The notes: generated by a model from the letters alone, not told the origin. A DNA stretch of 64,000 nt from Providencia zhijiangensis (GCF_030315915.2 NZ_CP135990.1:1860001-1924000); one strand, 5' to 3'. Shown: positions 7,351-16,281, counted from the first letter of the stretch. Made by a program: numbers and translations.

Positions 7351-7552
7351 TGTGTGCATTGAAATTCTTCTCTATCCTCATAAATCAAAACATCTTTTTT
7401 TAAAAGTTAATTAAAAAATCAGCCAACCATTCTGACTGTTCTTTATGAATAGAATCTTACTTTAAGCTTATTCTGTTATCTCAACTGATTAAATTCCAAT
7501 ATGATTAAAAACTATCAATAAAACTAATTTATCCAGCTAATGGAGTATCAAT

Positions 7553-9181
7553 ATGTTTGTCACTCGCAAATTCACCAAAGGAATTTTATTTGTATCGGCG
7601 CTAGCGTCATGGCAAGCATTTGCTGAATCAGCGCCGCTTCTACACCCTCTTAAGCTCAATCAAGCCACGATTTTTTTACGCGGTGCCGAGTTAACAAATA
7701 GCGCCACTGTTAATTTACCGCAAGGCGAAAGTAAACTGGTTTTTACCAACGTTGCAGACCATCTTGATCAAAAAAGCCTTTCTATTAGCTTAGATAATGA
7801 AGATGTTTTGATCCGCTCAATTGACGTGCAAACCGTGGCAGTAGAACCTGTCTACACGGGTGAAGTGGTAAATTTAAAAACACAAATAGATGCGATAACC
7901 AAACAAATTTCAGAGCTTAATATCAAGATAAAAGTGGGTGATGACCAACTCGCTTTACTGAAAGATCAGCGTTTTTTTGGTGAAACAACAACATTATCCC
8001 TTGAGCAGTCCGCATCTAAATTGGAGTTTATTCGCAAGCAAATGTCTGCGATATTGAGTGAAAACTTAGCGTATCAGCAGCAGATTGATGAATTGACAGA
8101 GAAACAAGCATTATTGCAGGCAAAATTTGAAGGAATTCTTCCCGATAATATTGGTGAGCAGACGCAAATTGTGTTGACGGTTGATACACCCAAAAATTTG
8201 AGCACTAACATGCAAATCTCGTATGTCACCCCCGATGCCGGTTGGTCTCCAAGTTATGATATTCGAGCGAAAGATATTGATAAACCAGTCAAGATTACCT
8301 ATAAAGCTGACGTTATTCAAAATACCGGCATGGACTGGGACAAAGTTAAACTCACCCTTTCCTCTGCCAATCCAACGCGCAATATCACCCCACCATTTTT
8401 AGCGCCATGGCTATTGTCAGTTTACGATCAATATAATCAAGGCTATATGAGCGGAAAAATGTCCGCGACCATGGACATGGAAGTAGCAGCACCTGCGCCA
8501 GTAGCGGAACTCTCTACAGTAAAAAAACGCAGCCCGGGTATGGCAAACTATGTGTCAACCAATACCAATGGCGTGAATCTCAGCTACAACATCGAATTAC
8601 CTTTTAGCTTAGCCTCTACCCCTAAAGCAAAATCTATTACCATTAAGCAAGCGGATATTGACGCAAAATATCGTTATACATCAACACCAAAAATGGCTGA
8701 AGAAGTCTATTTGCAAGCACAAATTGATGACTGGGATACACTGAATTTACTGAATGGCCCTGCAAATATTTACTTTATGAACAGTTATGTCGGTGATTTT
8801 TACGTAAATTCAGGGCAATTAACTGAGACTCTCGATATTCCATTCGGCGTGGATGATAACATTCAAATTTCTCGTGTGAATAATGCGGCTATGCGTAAAA
8901 AACCGTCCTTTATGGGCTCCACAGTTGAGCAAAAAGAAAGTTTCTTAATTAAGGTGCGTAATACACGGAAAAATGACATTAAACTATCTGTTTACGACCA
9001 ACTCCCGACGAGCAGAGATACTGATATTAAAGTACTCAACCCTGAATATAAGGGCGGAAAATTGGATGAAACAGAGAATAAGATTGAATGGGATTTAACG
9101 CTTAAACCTCAAGAAACCGTCGAGTTGCCGTTAAGTTATACGCTGAAATACCCTAAAAATAAGCAGATTAATGGATTATAA
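7553..9181 (+). CDS. DUF4139 (mucoidy inhibitor MuiA-like) secreted protein
   Basis: 542 residues with an N-terminal signal peptide (ILFVSALASWQAFAESA). Next come a DUF4140-type beta domain (LNQATIFLRGAELTNSATVNLPQGES), a helical coiled-coil segment about residues 105-205, and the DUF4139 domain (LSTNMQISYVTPDAGWSPSYDIRA to YTLKYPKN). Members of this family occur across bacteria and eukaryotes; one was named for inhibition of mucoidy, but no biochemical activity is established. Predicted envelope or periplasmic location. A short Pro/Ala-rich linker with MATMDMEVAAPAPVAE-like composition sits near residues 305-320. Confidence 0.82.
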   Translation: MFVTRKFTKGILFVSALASWQAFAESAPLLHPLKLNQATIFLRGAELTNSATVNLPQGESKLVFTNVADHLDQKSLSISLDNEDVLIRSIDVQTVAVEPVYTGEVVNLKTQIDAITKQISELNIKIKVGDDQLALLKDQRFFGETTTLSLEQSASKLEFIRKQMSAILSENLAYQQQIDELTEKQALLQAKFEGILPDNIGEQTQIVLTVDTPKNLSTNMQISYVTPDAGWSPSYDIRAKDIDKPVKITYKADVIQNTGMDWDKVKLTLSSANPTRNITPPFLAPWLLSVYDQYNQGYMSGKMSATMDMEVAAPAPVAELSTVKKRSPGMANYVSTNTNGVNLSYNIELPFSLASTPKAKSITIKQADIDAKYRYTSTPKMAEEVYLQAQIDDWDTLNLLNGPANIYFMNSYVGDFYVNSGQLTETLDIPFGVDDNIQISRVNNAAMRKKPSFMGSTVEQKESFLIKVRNTRKNDIKLSVYDQLPTSRDTDIKVLNPEYKGGKLDETENKIEWDLTLKPQETVELPLSYTLKYPKNKQINGL

Positions 9182-9226
9182 CTCGCTAAATAAGTTAATT
9201 GTTTTATCGGTGTAAAAGAACTAAAT

Positions 9227-9244
9227 AGGGGCTTGGAAGCCCCT
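9227..9244 (+). terminator. Hairpin after DUF4139 gene
   Basis: GGGGCTT / AAGCCCC with a 2-nt loop, flanked by complementary A and T. It is followed by TTAATAATAA rather than a T run. Probably a terminator or a 3'-end stabiliser. Confidence 0.55.
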
Positions 9245-9300
9245 TAATAATAAGGTTAGAATGATTCAAAACAAACAACGATAACAACCTGAGGTACCTA

Positions 9301-10047
9301 ATGATTATTCTAGTAACCGGCGCAACATCAGGATTTGGTGAAGCTATTGCTCGCAAATTTATTCAACATAACTTCACTGTGATTGGGACAGGACGCAGAA
9401 CTGAAAGATTAAATGCATTACATCAAGAATTGGGTGATAAATTTTATCCATTAACTCTGGATGTACAAGACCGAAAAGCCATTCAACACGCTGTCGCCAA
9501 TTTGCCTTCCCACTTAAAAAACATCGATCTTTTAGTCAATAATGCGGGGCTTGCTTTAGGATTAGAGCCCGCATTTGATGCAAATCCGGATGACTGGGAA
9601 ACCATGATCAACACAAATACCAAAGGCTTAGTCAATATGACTTATGAAGTGCTGCAAGGTATGGTGGAAAAAAATCACGGGCACATTATCAATATTGGTT
9701 CAACAGCTGCATCTTGGCCATATAAAGGCGGCAACGTTTACGGCGCAACCAAGGCGTTTGTGAAACAATTTTCCTTAGGATTACGTGCAGATTTAGTGGG
9801 CAAAAAAATCCGTGTGACCGATATTGAGCCTGGGTTAGTCGGTGGAACTGAGTTTTCAAATGTCCGTTTCAAAGGTGATGATGAAAAAGTCACAAATACC
9901 TATAAAGGCGCGGATGCCCTTACTGCTGAAGATATTGCGGAAACAGTTTATTGGGTGGCAACACTTCCGGCTCATATGAACGTTAATACACTGGAATTAA
10001 TGCCAGTGTGCCAAACATTTGCTGGATTAACCGTACATAAACAATAA
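9301..10047 (+). CDS. ydfG: NADP-dependent 3-hydroxy acid / malonic semialdehyde dehydrogenase YdfG
   Basis: 248 residues, the length of E. coli YdfG. A classical short-chain dehydrogenase: nucleotide motif TGATSGFGEAIARKF at residues 6-20, NNAG at about 80, catalytic Ser in NIGSTAASWPY and Tyr-x-x-x-Lys in YGATKAFVKQ. The C-terminus LELMPVCQTFAGLTVH is family-specific. YdfG oxidises L-serine, L-allo-threonine and other 3-hydroxy acids and reduces malonic semialdehyde. The start at 9301 follows a GAGGTACCTA ribosome site. Monocistronic in this context. Confidence 0.93.
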   Translation: MIILVTGATSGFGEAIARKFIQHNFTVIGTGRRTERLNALHQELGDKFYPLTLDVQDRKAIQHAVANLPSHLKNIDLLVNNAGLALGLEPAFDANPDDWETMINTNTKGLVNMTYEVLQGMVEKNHGHIINIGSTAASWPYKGGNVYGATKAFVKQFSLGLRADLVGKKIRVTDIEPGLVGGTEFSNVRFKGDDEKVTNTYKGADALTAEDIAETVYWVATLPAHMNVNTLELMPVCQTFAGLTVHKQ

Positions 10048-10137
10048 TAAATTTTCGTACTATTCTATAAAGACGGCATTATTGTTTATTAGTTATACTC
10101 TGGCTATAGATCGAGTATTGAAACGAAAGGAAATTAC

Positions 10138-10509
10138 ATGAGCACGTCACAAAAATTTATCAAAAATGGTCTGGCTGCAATCTGCTTCTGCCTCCCTTTG
10201 ATGTGGGTTAATGCGGCGCAAGCAGCTAATACATCATGCGCTGCGGGTAGCACTTGTGTTTCTGTCGGTAATGGTAGTAATGACCCGTTGAATAAAGAAC
10301 AGGCGCGACAAGATAAAGAACAGTGGGATGAAACTAAAATGCTGCGTTCTAAAGTTAACCGCCGCACCGAAAAAGAGTTTGATAAGATTGATGCCGCATT
10401 TGATGCGAAAGATAAATGTGAGAAAAGTTTGAATCTTAATGCGTATTGGGAGCCAAATACTCAACGTTGCCTTGATGTTAACTCAGGCCGTCCAATTATC
10501 AATCCATAG
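10138..10509 (+). CDS. ynfB: YnfB-like periplasmic protein (DUF1283)
   Basis: 123 residues with a signal peptide ([17 protein letters not shown]). The mature part carries the DUF1283 signature: [28 protein letters not shown] and [21 protein letters not shown] (quoted in separate stretches), near-identical to E. coli YnfB. Two cysteine pairs could form disulfides. Function unknown. A GAAAGGAAAT ribosome site precedes the ATG. It neighbours the bioD2-mlc-ynfL-ynfM block as in E. coli, with a strong terminator between. Confidence 0.9.
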   Translation: MSTSQKFIKNGLAAICFCLPLMWVNAAQAANTSCAAGSTCVSVGNGSNDPLNKEQARQDKEQWDETKMLRSKVNRRTEKEFDKIDAAFDAKDKCEKSLNLNAYWEPNTQRCLDVNSGRPIINP

Positions 10510-10535
10510 TTGAAAATAGAATATCTCGGTAAAAT

Positions 10536-10559
10536 AAAGGGCGCTATTTGCGCCCTTTT
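10536..10559. terminator. Bidirectional terminator, ynfB / bioD2 convergence
   Basis: AAAGGGCGC / GCGCCCTTTT stem with a 5-nt loop between two convergent genes. Confidence 0.85.
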
Positions 10560-10591
10560 GCTTAGATATTAAATTAAAATTTATATAAAGA

Positions 10592-11269
10592 TTAAAATGC
10601 AGGAACCGAAACAAACTCTTGCAGTTTTTCACCATCTAAATAATGTCCCAATTCTTTTTCTTCAGGACGCAATAAATAAGGAATTTCACCCAGTAATGGC
10701 GCATTAATATGTTGTTGCATACGCTGAATAATTTGAGCGTAATGTGCCAAGCCTGGGTTGATTCTATTGGCTAACCAACCGACTAACGGTAAACCATCCG
10801 CTCGAATAGCTTCAGCTGTCAATAATGCATGATTGACACACCCATGCTGAATTCCGACGACTAAGATCACGCCAACAGATTGTTTTTTCAGCCAATCGGC
10901 ATAAAAAGTATTATCATCAAGAAGATAACGCCATCCGCCATTACCTTCGATAACGACTATGTCGCTTTGCTCATGAAGGTGGTCTAACCCTTTGTTGATT
11001 TTATTAAAATCGATACTGTTTTCATGGCTGTAATTATCGCCAAGTCTGACAGGGTTAACTTCATCATACGAGACAAGGTCTTGCGAAACACGGTGAATAA
11101 GAAGTGCATCCTTATTGCGCTTCCCTTCAGGTGTATCGATACATTGATCTGCAATAGGTTTGTACCCTACTGCTTTAATACCTTGATTATTAAGTGCTTG
11201 TAATATTGCTAGTGTCGATACCGTCTTCCCGACATCTGTATCTGTCCCGGTAATAAATAGATTGTTCAT
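10592..11269 (-). CDS. bioD: Dethiobiotin synthetase paralogue (BioD2/YnfK type)
   Basis: 225 residues. The P-loop TGTDTDVGKT is at residues 7-16; the substrate-binding segment GYKPIADQ and the VIEGNGGWRYLL block follow. It corresponds to E. coli YnfK, the second dethiobiotin synthetase, which closes the ureido ring of 7,8-diaminopelargonate with CO2 and ATP in biotin synthesis. As in E. coli it sits next to mlc rather than in the bio operon. Whether it is the only BioD of this genome cannot be told from the window. Confidence 0.9.
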   Translation of the reverse strand: MNNLFITGTDTDVGKTVSTLAILQALNNQGIKAVGYKPIADQCIDTPEGKRNKDALLIHRVSQDLVSYDEVNPVRLGDNYSHENSIDFNKINKGLDHLHEQSDIVVIEGNGGWRYLLDDNTFYADWLKKQSVGVILVVGIQHGCVNHALLTAEAIRADGLPLVGWLANRINPGLAHYAQIIQRMQQHINAPLLGEIPYLLRPEEKELGHYLDGEKLQEFVSVPAF

Positions 11270-11410
11270 GGTTGTTCTATCCTGAAGTGACAGACTAAGG
11301 TCAGCAAAATGCTATAAAAATGATATGAATTCAGTTTATGGGAATGGGGAAATGATAAGTTTGCGTTAGCTCAATTTTGTGTAAGATAGTGTGAAGTTTA
11401 TCAAATTGTA

Positions 11411-12622
11411 TTAGCCTTGCAGTAATTGCAACAACAGTGAGCCATCATAAAGTGCATTCTGAATTAATGCCGTTTCACTTTCTCTAATTGAAATTATTGA
11501 TTTATCAAACATTAATTTATTACTGTAAAGAGGGTTCCTATATAAAGAGATAAAATATTGTAGACGAGTAAGCCAGTAATTGTGCTCATCCGTTAAAGCC
11601 GAATTAACTAAAATCAATTCAGTTCCAAATAAATTAATCATCATTGCTAATGGATAAGCAAGGCGCTTGGCTGTTATATCGAGTAACAAAATACATAATG
11701 GATCATTTTCTATTGCGCCTCGACTAATTGTATTAATATCGATGCTCTCTTTATGCAAGATGGATGCGGGATAATCTGCAAGTAATTCCCTTGCTTGCTG
11801 AATAATTGCAGGAATAGCTATCTTAGTTTCTAAGCAGCCCTTTCCTCCACAATAGCAAGATTGTGGTCTTTCTGAATCAGTTTGAGTATGCGCAAATAAT
11901 ATAGGCTGATGTGTTATTGAATCCAAAGAATAACCGTGATTCAGCACCGCGACATTAACCACATCTTGAATTTGTAGATAAATAATATTTTTTTGTGGAC
12001 GAGACTCTGAATATTTGAGGTGGTCGCCGATAGCCAGGGCATTAACAGTTGGGTGAAGATAGACGGGCAGACCTGTTTTTTCTGTTAGCAATTCACCAAT
12101 ATCCAGTTGGTGAACATGGTAGTCAGGCAACCTATGAATAACCCCAGAATAAGAGTCTAAGAGACCATCTAATAAGATACTGATCGCCGTGACTCTTTCT
12201 AAGTGAGATGCGTTTTCTTCGAAAAACAGACCAATCAGTTCCGATAACCGATCACTAAATTGTTGATTGCCTTTTACATCAAAAGGATAGCTTTTTTCTG
12301 TGAGGGTTTTAGCATTAATTTCTTTTAACGAAATGATGGCGTGTTGTTGTTCAATTCGAATGGCTAAAAATTGCCAACCTTCACTTTCAATGACTAACCC
12401 AACAGCTGGACGCCCTCTTAGCCCTAATACTGGAAATTCACGTTCCTGTATCAAGTGAGCATCCATCAGTTCACGGGTAATTTTGGTGATACTCGCTGGG
12501 GCCAATTGAGACTGTTTTGATAACGCAATACGGGAAATAGGACCATGCTGTGCAATAATTCGGTACACAAGCCCAGTATTTAACTGCTTTATTTGGTCGG
12601 TATTCCCCGTTTGGTTTATCAT
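11411..12622 (-). CDS. mlc: Mlc (DgsA), ROK-family glucose-responsive repressor
   Basis: 403 residues (E. coli Mlc 406). An N-terminal helix-turn-helix (ISRIALSKQSQLAPASITKITREL, residues about 29-52) is followed by the ROK sugar-kinase-like fold. The zinc site C-Y-C-G-G-K-G-C-L-E-T with an upstream His (FAHTQ) is intact. Mlc represses ptsG, manXYZ, malT and pts genes and is inactivated when dephosphorylated EIICB-Glc sequesters it at the membrane; the C-terminal helix for that contact is present. Gene order with bioD2 and ynfL is conserved with E. coli. Confidence 0.93.
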   Translation of the reverse strand: MINQTGNTDQIKQLNTGLVYRIIAQHGPISRIALSKQSQLAPASITKITRELMDAHLIQEREFPVLGLRGRPAVGLVIESEGWQFLAIRIEQQHAIISLKEINAKTLTEKSYPFDVKGNQQFSDRLSELIGLFFEENASHLERVTAISILLDGLLDSYSGVIHRLPDYHVHQLDIGELLTEKTGLPVYLHPTVNALAIGDHLKYSESRPQKNIIYLQIQDVVNVAVLNHGYSLDSITHQPILFAHTQTDSERPQSCYCGGKGCLETKIAIPAIIQQARELLADYPASILHKESIDINTISRGAIENDPLCILLLDITAKRLAYPLAMMINLFGTELILVNSALTDEHNYWLTRLQYFISLYRNPLYSNKLMFDKSIISIRESETALIQNALYDGSLLLQLLQG

Positions 12623-12758
12623 CTTAACACTCAGAAATCGTTATAAATTATGATTGATTATGCCTGATACAAATGAAAATGCGGCTACATTTACATATAA
12701 AACGTGATGCAAATCTCGTTAATCATTTCAAATTCTACGCCTTATATGCCCACAATAC

Positions 12759-13664
12759 CTATATACCGACAATATTGTGCAGCAGTAACTCAGTCAGTTT
12801 TTTAGCTGCAGCAGGTGGCGTTCGTCGCGTATTGTAGACTAACCAGACCTCTGAAGTAGCTTGAATATTCGCGAGTTTTAGATATCTCACGCCGTCAATC
12901 TTCATTCGAGTAAAGGATTCAGTGATGATAGAAATTCCCATTCCAGCAGACACTAAGCCTAGAATGGTCATAGCTTCCCCCGCTTCTTGGGAAATAGTAG
13001 GAACCACCCCTTCAGAGGCTAATAATTGGTTAATCTCATCATACAGCGCCGTACCCACTTCCCGCTCAAAGAAAACTAACGGGTAAGCCGCAAGCTGCTT
13101 AATATCGACCCCACTTTCTTCGAAAGCCAGTAAAGGATGCCCTTCATAAACAGCAACCATGAAAGGCTCTCTGAATAATAATTGATAGTCCAATTGTTCA
13201 GGCAATATTGTATTGCGCATGATGCCAATGTCTATGCGCCCAGTCACTAAAGGCGGGATTTGCTGCTTCGTATTCATTTGATGCATATGAATGGAAACAT
13301 CAGGGGATGCTTCTCGGTATTGGCGCAGGCTCATAGTGACTTTATGCATAAATGGCGTTGTGGACGTAAAGCCAATAGACAGTTCGCCAAGCTCCCCTTT
13401 TTCCATCCGAGCCGCTTTGGTCGCTGCCGCATCGACCTGTCCTAAAATTTGGTAGGCTTCTTTGAGAAACATGGCACCGGCTGGCGTTAAGGCGACATTG
13501 CGGTTATTGCGCTCTAATAATTTGGCATTTACCATCTCTTCAAGAGCTTGGATCTGCTGGCTTAATGGTGGCTGAGACATGTGCAAGCGCTCAGCCGCAC
13601 GTCCAAAATGTAGCTCTTCGGCAACAGCAATAAAATAACGTAGGTGGCGTAATTCGATGTTCAT
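12759..13664 (-). CDS. ynfL: YnfL-like LysR-family regulator
   Basis: 301 residues. The N-terminal helix-turn-helix (LRHLRYFIAVAEELHFGRAA then LHMSQPPLSQQIQALEE) is followed by a CbnR/BenM-like effector domain (GELSIGFTSTTPFMHKV). The start MNIELRHLRYF is typical. It is divergently transcribed from the MFS transporter gene ynfM, the same pairing as in E. coli, which suggests it regulates that transporter. The 112-bp intergenic region holds a 17-bp palindrome and a consensus FNR box. Confidence 0.9.
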   Translation of the reverse strand: MNIELRHLRYFIAVAEELHFGRAAERLHMSQPPLSQQIQALEEMVNAKLLERNNRNVALTPAGAMFLKEAYQILGQVDAAATKAARMEKGELGELSIGFTSTTPFMHKVTMSLRQYREASPDVSIHMHQMNTKQQIPPLVTGRIDIGIMRNTILPEQLDYQLLFREPFMVAVYEGHPLLAFEESGVDIKQLAAYPLVFFEREVGTALYDEINQLLASEGVVPTISQEAGEAMTILGLVSAGMGISIITESFTRMKIDGVRYLKLANIQATSEVWLVYNTRRTPPAAAKKLTELLLHNIVGI

Positions 13665-13717
13665 CTGATTGATATTTTAAATGTATCATTATGTATTATT
13701 AATATATTAGACAAAAA

Positions 13718-13734
13718 AATAGAAAGTTTCTATT
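13718..13734. promoter_or_regulatory. 17-bp palindrome between ynfL and ynfM
   Basis: AATAGAAA-G-TTTCTATT is perfectly symmetric. Its position in the divergent promoter region makes it a candidate LysR (YnfL) binding site; this is inference from symmetry and placement. Confidence 0.45.
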
Positions 13735-13736
13735 CT

Positions 13737-13750
13737 TTGATCGAAATCAA
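13737..13750. promoter_or_regulatory. Consensus FNR box upstream of ynfM
   Basis: TTGAT-CGAA-ATCAA matches the FNR consensus TTGAT-N4-ATCAA at every fixed position. It ends 26 bp before the ynfM ATG and lies about 80 bp from the ynfL start. It is too near ynfM for classical class II activation of that gene. Oxygen-dependent repression of ynfM or activation of ynfL is more likely. Confidence 0.6.
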
Positions 13751-13776
13751 GTCCGTCTAGTCGTCAAGGAATTTAC

Positions 13777-15039
13777 ATGGAACAGCAGTCAAATAGCCTC
13801 TCAACGAGCCAATCTCTCCAAGGAAAACAAACCAAAACCTTGACCAATGCAGCCCCGAAAAAACACTATATTCAACGGGATGATGCGCTGTATCTGCGTG
13901 TAACGCTGTCATTTTTTACTGTGGGTTTTGCAACATTTGCGTTGCTGTACTTTGTACAACCTATTCTGCCAATGTTGTCCGCGGACTTTAATATTTCCCC
14001 GGCGACTGCCAGTTTATCACTCTCCTTAAGTACGGGATTAATGGCATTGGGGTTATTGATCACCGGCCCTATTTCCGATGCAATTGGTCGTAAAAATGTG
14101 ATGGTCATTTCCCTGACGTGTGCTGCACTCTTTACGTTAATGAGCTCAATAATGGAAAGCTGGCAAGGGATTTTGATCGCTCGCGCATTAGTGGGGTTAT
14201 CGCTTAGCGGTGTAGCTGCAGTCGCCATGACCTATTTAAGCGAAGAAATACATCCGAGCTATGTTGCACTGTCGATGGGTTTATATATCAGTGGTAACTC
14301 TATCGGAGGAATGAGTGGACGCTTAATGACTGGGGTAATTGCCGACTTTTATTCATGGCGAGTCGCGGTTGTTATTTTAGGCTCATTGGCGTTGTTGGCG
14401 GCGATTGGATTCTGGCGTTTATTACCACCATCCCAACACTTTCGTGCAAGCTCTCTCAAACCTAAAACCCTTTGGGTTAACTTACATTTACATCTACGTG
14501 ATACGGGTTTGCCCTGGTTATTTGTTGAGGGCTTTATCTTGATGGGCGGTTTCGTCACCATGTATAACTACATTGGATACCGCTTACTTGAATCACCTTA
14601 TAATTTTAGTCAGTCTGTTGTGGGACTCTTATCTGTTATTTATTTAACAGGAACTTACAGTGCGACGAAAACAGGGAGCTTGACCCAGAAACATGGTTTT
14701 GGGCGAATTTTAATTGCAGCCATTGCGATGATGTTAATCGGCGTAATTTTGACGTTACACAGTAATATTTGGGTCATTTTATTAGGCATGACAGTATTGA
14801 CTACCGGATTCTTCGCAGGGCATTCCGTTGCAAGTAGCTGGGTGGGACGTCGCGCTAAACGGGCAAGAGGACAAGCATCGTCCCTCTATTTGTTTAGCTA
14901 TTATGCGGGTTCCAGTATAGCCGGTACATTGGGCGGTTTTTTCTGGTCGGCATATGGCTGGAATGGCGTCGCGTTATTTATTGCGGCGCTTCTGCTGGCC
15001 GGCGTAGGTATCGCATATAAGTTAAAAACAAAATGTTAG
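13777..15039 (+). CDS. ynfM: YnfM-like MFS transporter
   Basis: 420 residues with about 12 membrane segments. The N-terminal 40 residues are polar, then FFTVGFATFALLYFVQPILP begins the first helix. The MFS loop motif between helices 2 and 3 (GPISDAIGRKNVM) is intact. E. coli YnfM is a putative arabinose/other efflux-type transporter of the YnfM/NepI-like group; the substrate is not known. An AAGGAA ribosome site precedes the ATG. Divergent to ynfL. Confidence 0.9.
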   Translation: MEQQSNSLSTSQSLQGKQTKTLTNAAPKKHYIQRDDALYLRVTLSFFTVGFATFALLYFVQPILPMLSADFNISPATASLSLSLSTGLMALGLLITGPISDAIGRKNVMVISLTCAALFTLMSSIMESWQGILIARALVGLSLSGVAAVAMTYLSEEIHPSYVALSMGLYISGNSIGGMSGRLMTGVIADFYSWRVAVVILGSLALLAAIGFWRLLPPSQHFRASSLKPKTLWVNLHLHLRDTGLPWLFVEGFILMGGFVTMYNYIGYRLLESPYNFSQSVVGLLSVIYLTGTYSATKTGSLTQKHGFGRILIAAIAMMLIGVILTLHSNIWVILLGMTVLTTGFFAGHSVASSWVGRRAKRARGQASSLYLFSYYAGSSIAGTLGGFFWSAYGWNGVALFIAALLLAGVGIAYKLKTKC

Positions 15040-15098
15040 TGACTTATAAATTACCGAATAATCCAATAAGTTAACTGCTGCTAAAGGTTAGAATTCAC

Positions 15099-15148
15099 AT
15101 CCTCATCATGGTTAATAGAAAATATATAAATTAATCAATGATGAGGAT
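15099..15148 (+). promoter_or_regulatory. Inverted repeat enclosing the ribosome site of the LPMO remnant
   Basis: ATCCTCATCAT (15099-15109) and ATGATGAGGAT (15138-15148) are perfect 11-nt complements separated by 28 nt. The right arm contains the GAGGA ribosome site 5 nt before the ATG at 15154. As RNA the hairpin would hide that site, so it could have been a translation control element of the now-truncated gene. Confidence 0.5.
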
Positions 15149-15153
15149 CTTCA

Positions 15154-15285
15154 ATGAAAAAATTATTATTATTTCCTTTATTACTCTGCTATAGCTACTT
15201 TGCCCTGCCTCATGGCTATATCGAGTATCCCGCAAGCCTAGCCTACCTGTGTAATATCCTACCTCGCTATCCCTTAATTTCTTGA
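15154..15285 (+). pseudogene. 5' remnant of an AA10 lytic polysaccharide monooxygenase / chitin-binding protein
   Basis: 43 codons: a signal peptide (KKLLLFPLLLCYSYFALP) followed directly by HGYIEYPASLAYLCN. Cleavage before His would expose the N-terminal histidine that forms the copper histidine brace in AA10 enzymes, and HGYxExPxSRAYxC is the family's conserved mature N-terminus. The usual Arg is Leu here. After CN the frame runs eight unrelated codons to a stop; the remaining ~150 residues, including the second copper His, are missing. It lies between ynfM and the Ter site, in the tus promoter region. Confidence 0.65.
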
Positions 15286-15338
15286 TTAAGCTAGTTGATA
15301 AACACGGATGTTAATGCTACTTTTGTTTTATAAACCAA

Positions 15339-15355
15339 AGAATGTTGTAACTAAA
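15339..15355 (+). other. Ter site (Tus-binding replication arrest site) before tus
   Basis: AGAATGTTGTAACTAAA fits the Ter consensus AGNATGTTGTAACTAAA at every fixed position. It lies 20 bp before the tus ATG, the same place as TerB in E. coli, where Tus binding also represses tus. By analogy with TerB, the end bearing the AG is the blocking face, so forks moving from dif rightward are arrested and forks moving toward dif pass. Confidence 0.93.
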
Positions 15356-15375
15356 CATAGAGTTGAATACATCAA

Positions 15376-16281
15376 ATGTCCAAACAACAGTTAATTAGCT
15401 CATTTAATCTATTAGAGTCGAATATTAATCTGCTATGCCAATTGCTTCAGGCGCAAAAAGATATCAATGCGGCCGTATTTAGTTTACCGGAAACCCTTAA
15501 AGGGGATGAAAACAATGAAATCAATTCTATCTTTGTGGATAAACATACGGGACACGATGCGATCACCCAAACAATAGAGCTATTTAAGCTATTGTTTATT
15601 CATAAAAAATCAGAATTAGTTAGCAATAAAACCGCGATACGTTTGCCTGGTGCGATTTGTTTAGCTCCCTCTTATACCGAATATAAACAATTTCAGCAGT
15701 TAATTTCTGATATCAACCAATTAAAAATAGACATAAAGCAGATAGTGACCCATGTTGATGAGGCCCATCGTTTTGAATTTATAAGAGAAAGCTTGCATGG
15801 GCTACTTACGCTGAATACTTATCGAACCCTCACCGCTGTTGTCGACCCCGATACCATTCGTTTTGGATGGGCAAATAAGAAAGTGATCAATAAAGTAACT
15901 CAAGAAGAGATGCTCAACCGTTTGCAAGCCAGTTTAGAAAGCGGAAGAACACCGGCTCATTTACAGCGCGAACATTGGCAGTTACAGTTAGAAACTGAGA
16001 TCCAGTTAGTTCGCTCCCTTCCCCATGATTGCATTCTAAAAACACAGCGTCCGGTAAAAGTTCAACCTATCGCCCGAGTTTGGGACAAAGAAACGCAGAA
16101 ACAGACTCAATATCCTTGTGCCACGCCGATATTGGTTTTTGCTGTTGATAAAGCATTGAGTGACATAAAACTGGGGGAGCTGGCGGATTATCATCAAGAC
16201 AGTATCGCACTGCGTAATCGCCCAAAAGCTAAGCCAGTTGAATTACTGATACCACGCTTAAATCTGTATATAGAGCGATAA
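15376..16281 (+). CDS. tus: Tus, DNA replication terminus site-binding protein
   Basis: 301 residues (E. coli Tus 309). Recognisable blocks include LPGAICL, FEFIRESLHGLLTLNTYRTL (central DNA-binding region), DTIRFGWANKKVI, and the C-terminal QDSIALRNRPKAKPVELLIPRLNLYIE. Tus binds Ter sites as a monomer and blocks the replicative helicase from one side. The Ter site in its own promoter implies autoregulation. Located upstream of convergent fumC as in E. coli. Confidence 0.95.
   Translation: MSKQQLISSFNLLESNINLLCQLLQAQKDINAAVFSLPETLKGDENNEINSIFVDKHTGHDAITQTIELFKLLFIHKKSELVSNKTAIRLPGAICLAPSYTEYKQFQQLISDINQLKIDIKQIVTHVDEAHRFEFIRESLHGLLTLNTYRTLTAVVDPDTIRFGWANKKVINKVTQEEMLNRLQASLESGRTPAHLQREHWQLQLETEIQLVRSLPHDCILKTQRPVKVQPIARVWDKETQKQTQYPCATPILVFAVDKALSDIKLGELADYHQDSIALRNRPKAKPVELLIPRLNLYIER
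16016..16023 (-). other. KOPS octamer
   Basis: GGGAAGGG on the minus strand, inside tus, directed leftward toward dif. It has the same sequence and direction as the octamer at 4256. Confidence 0.5.
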
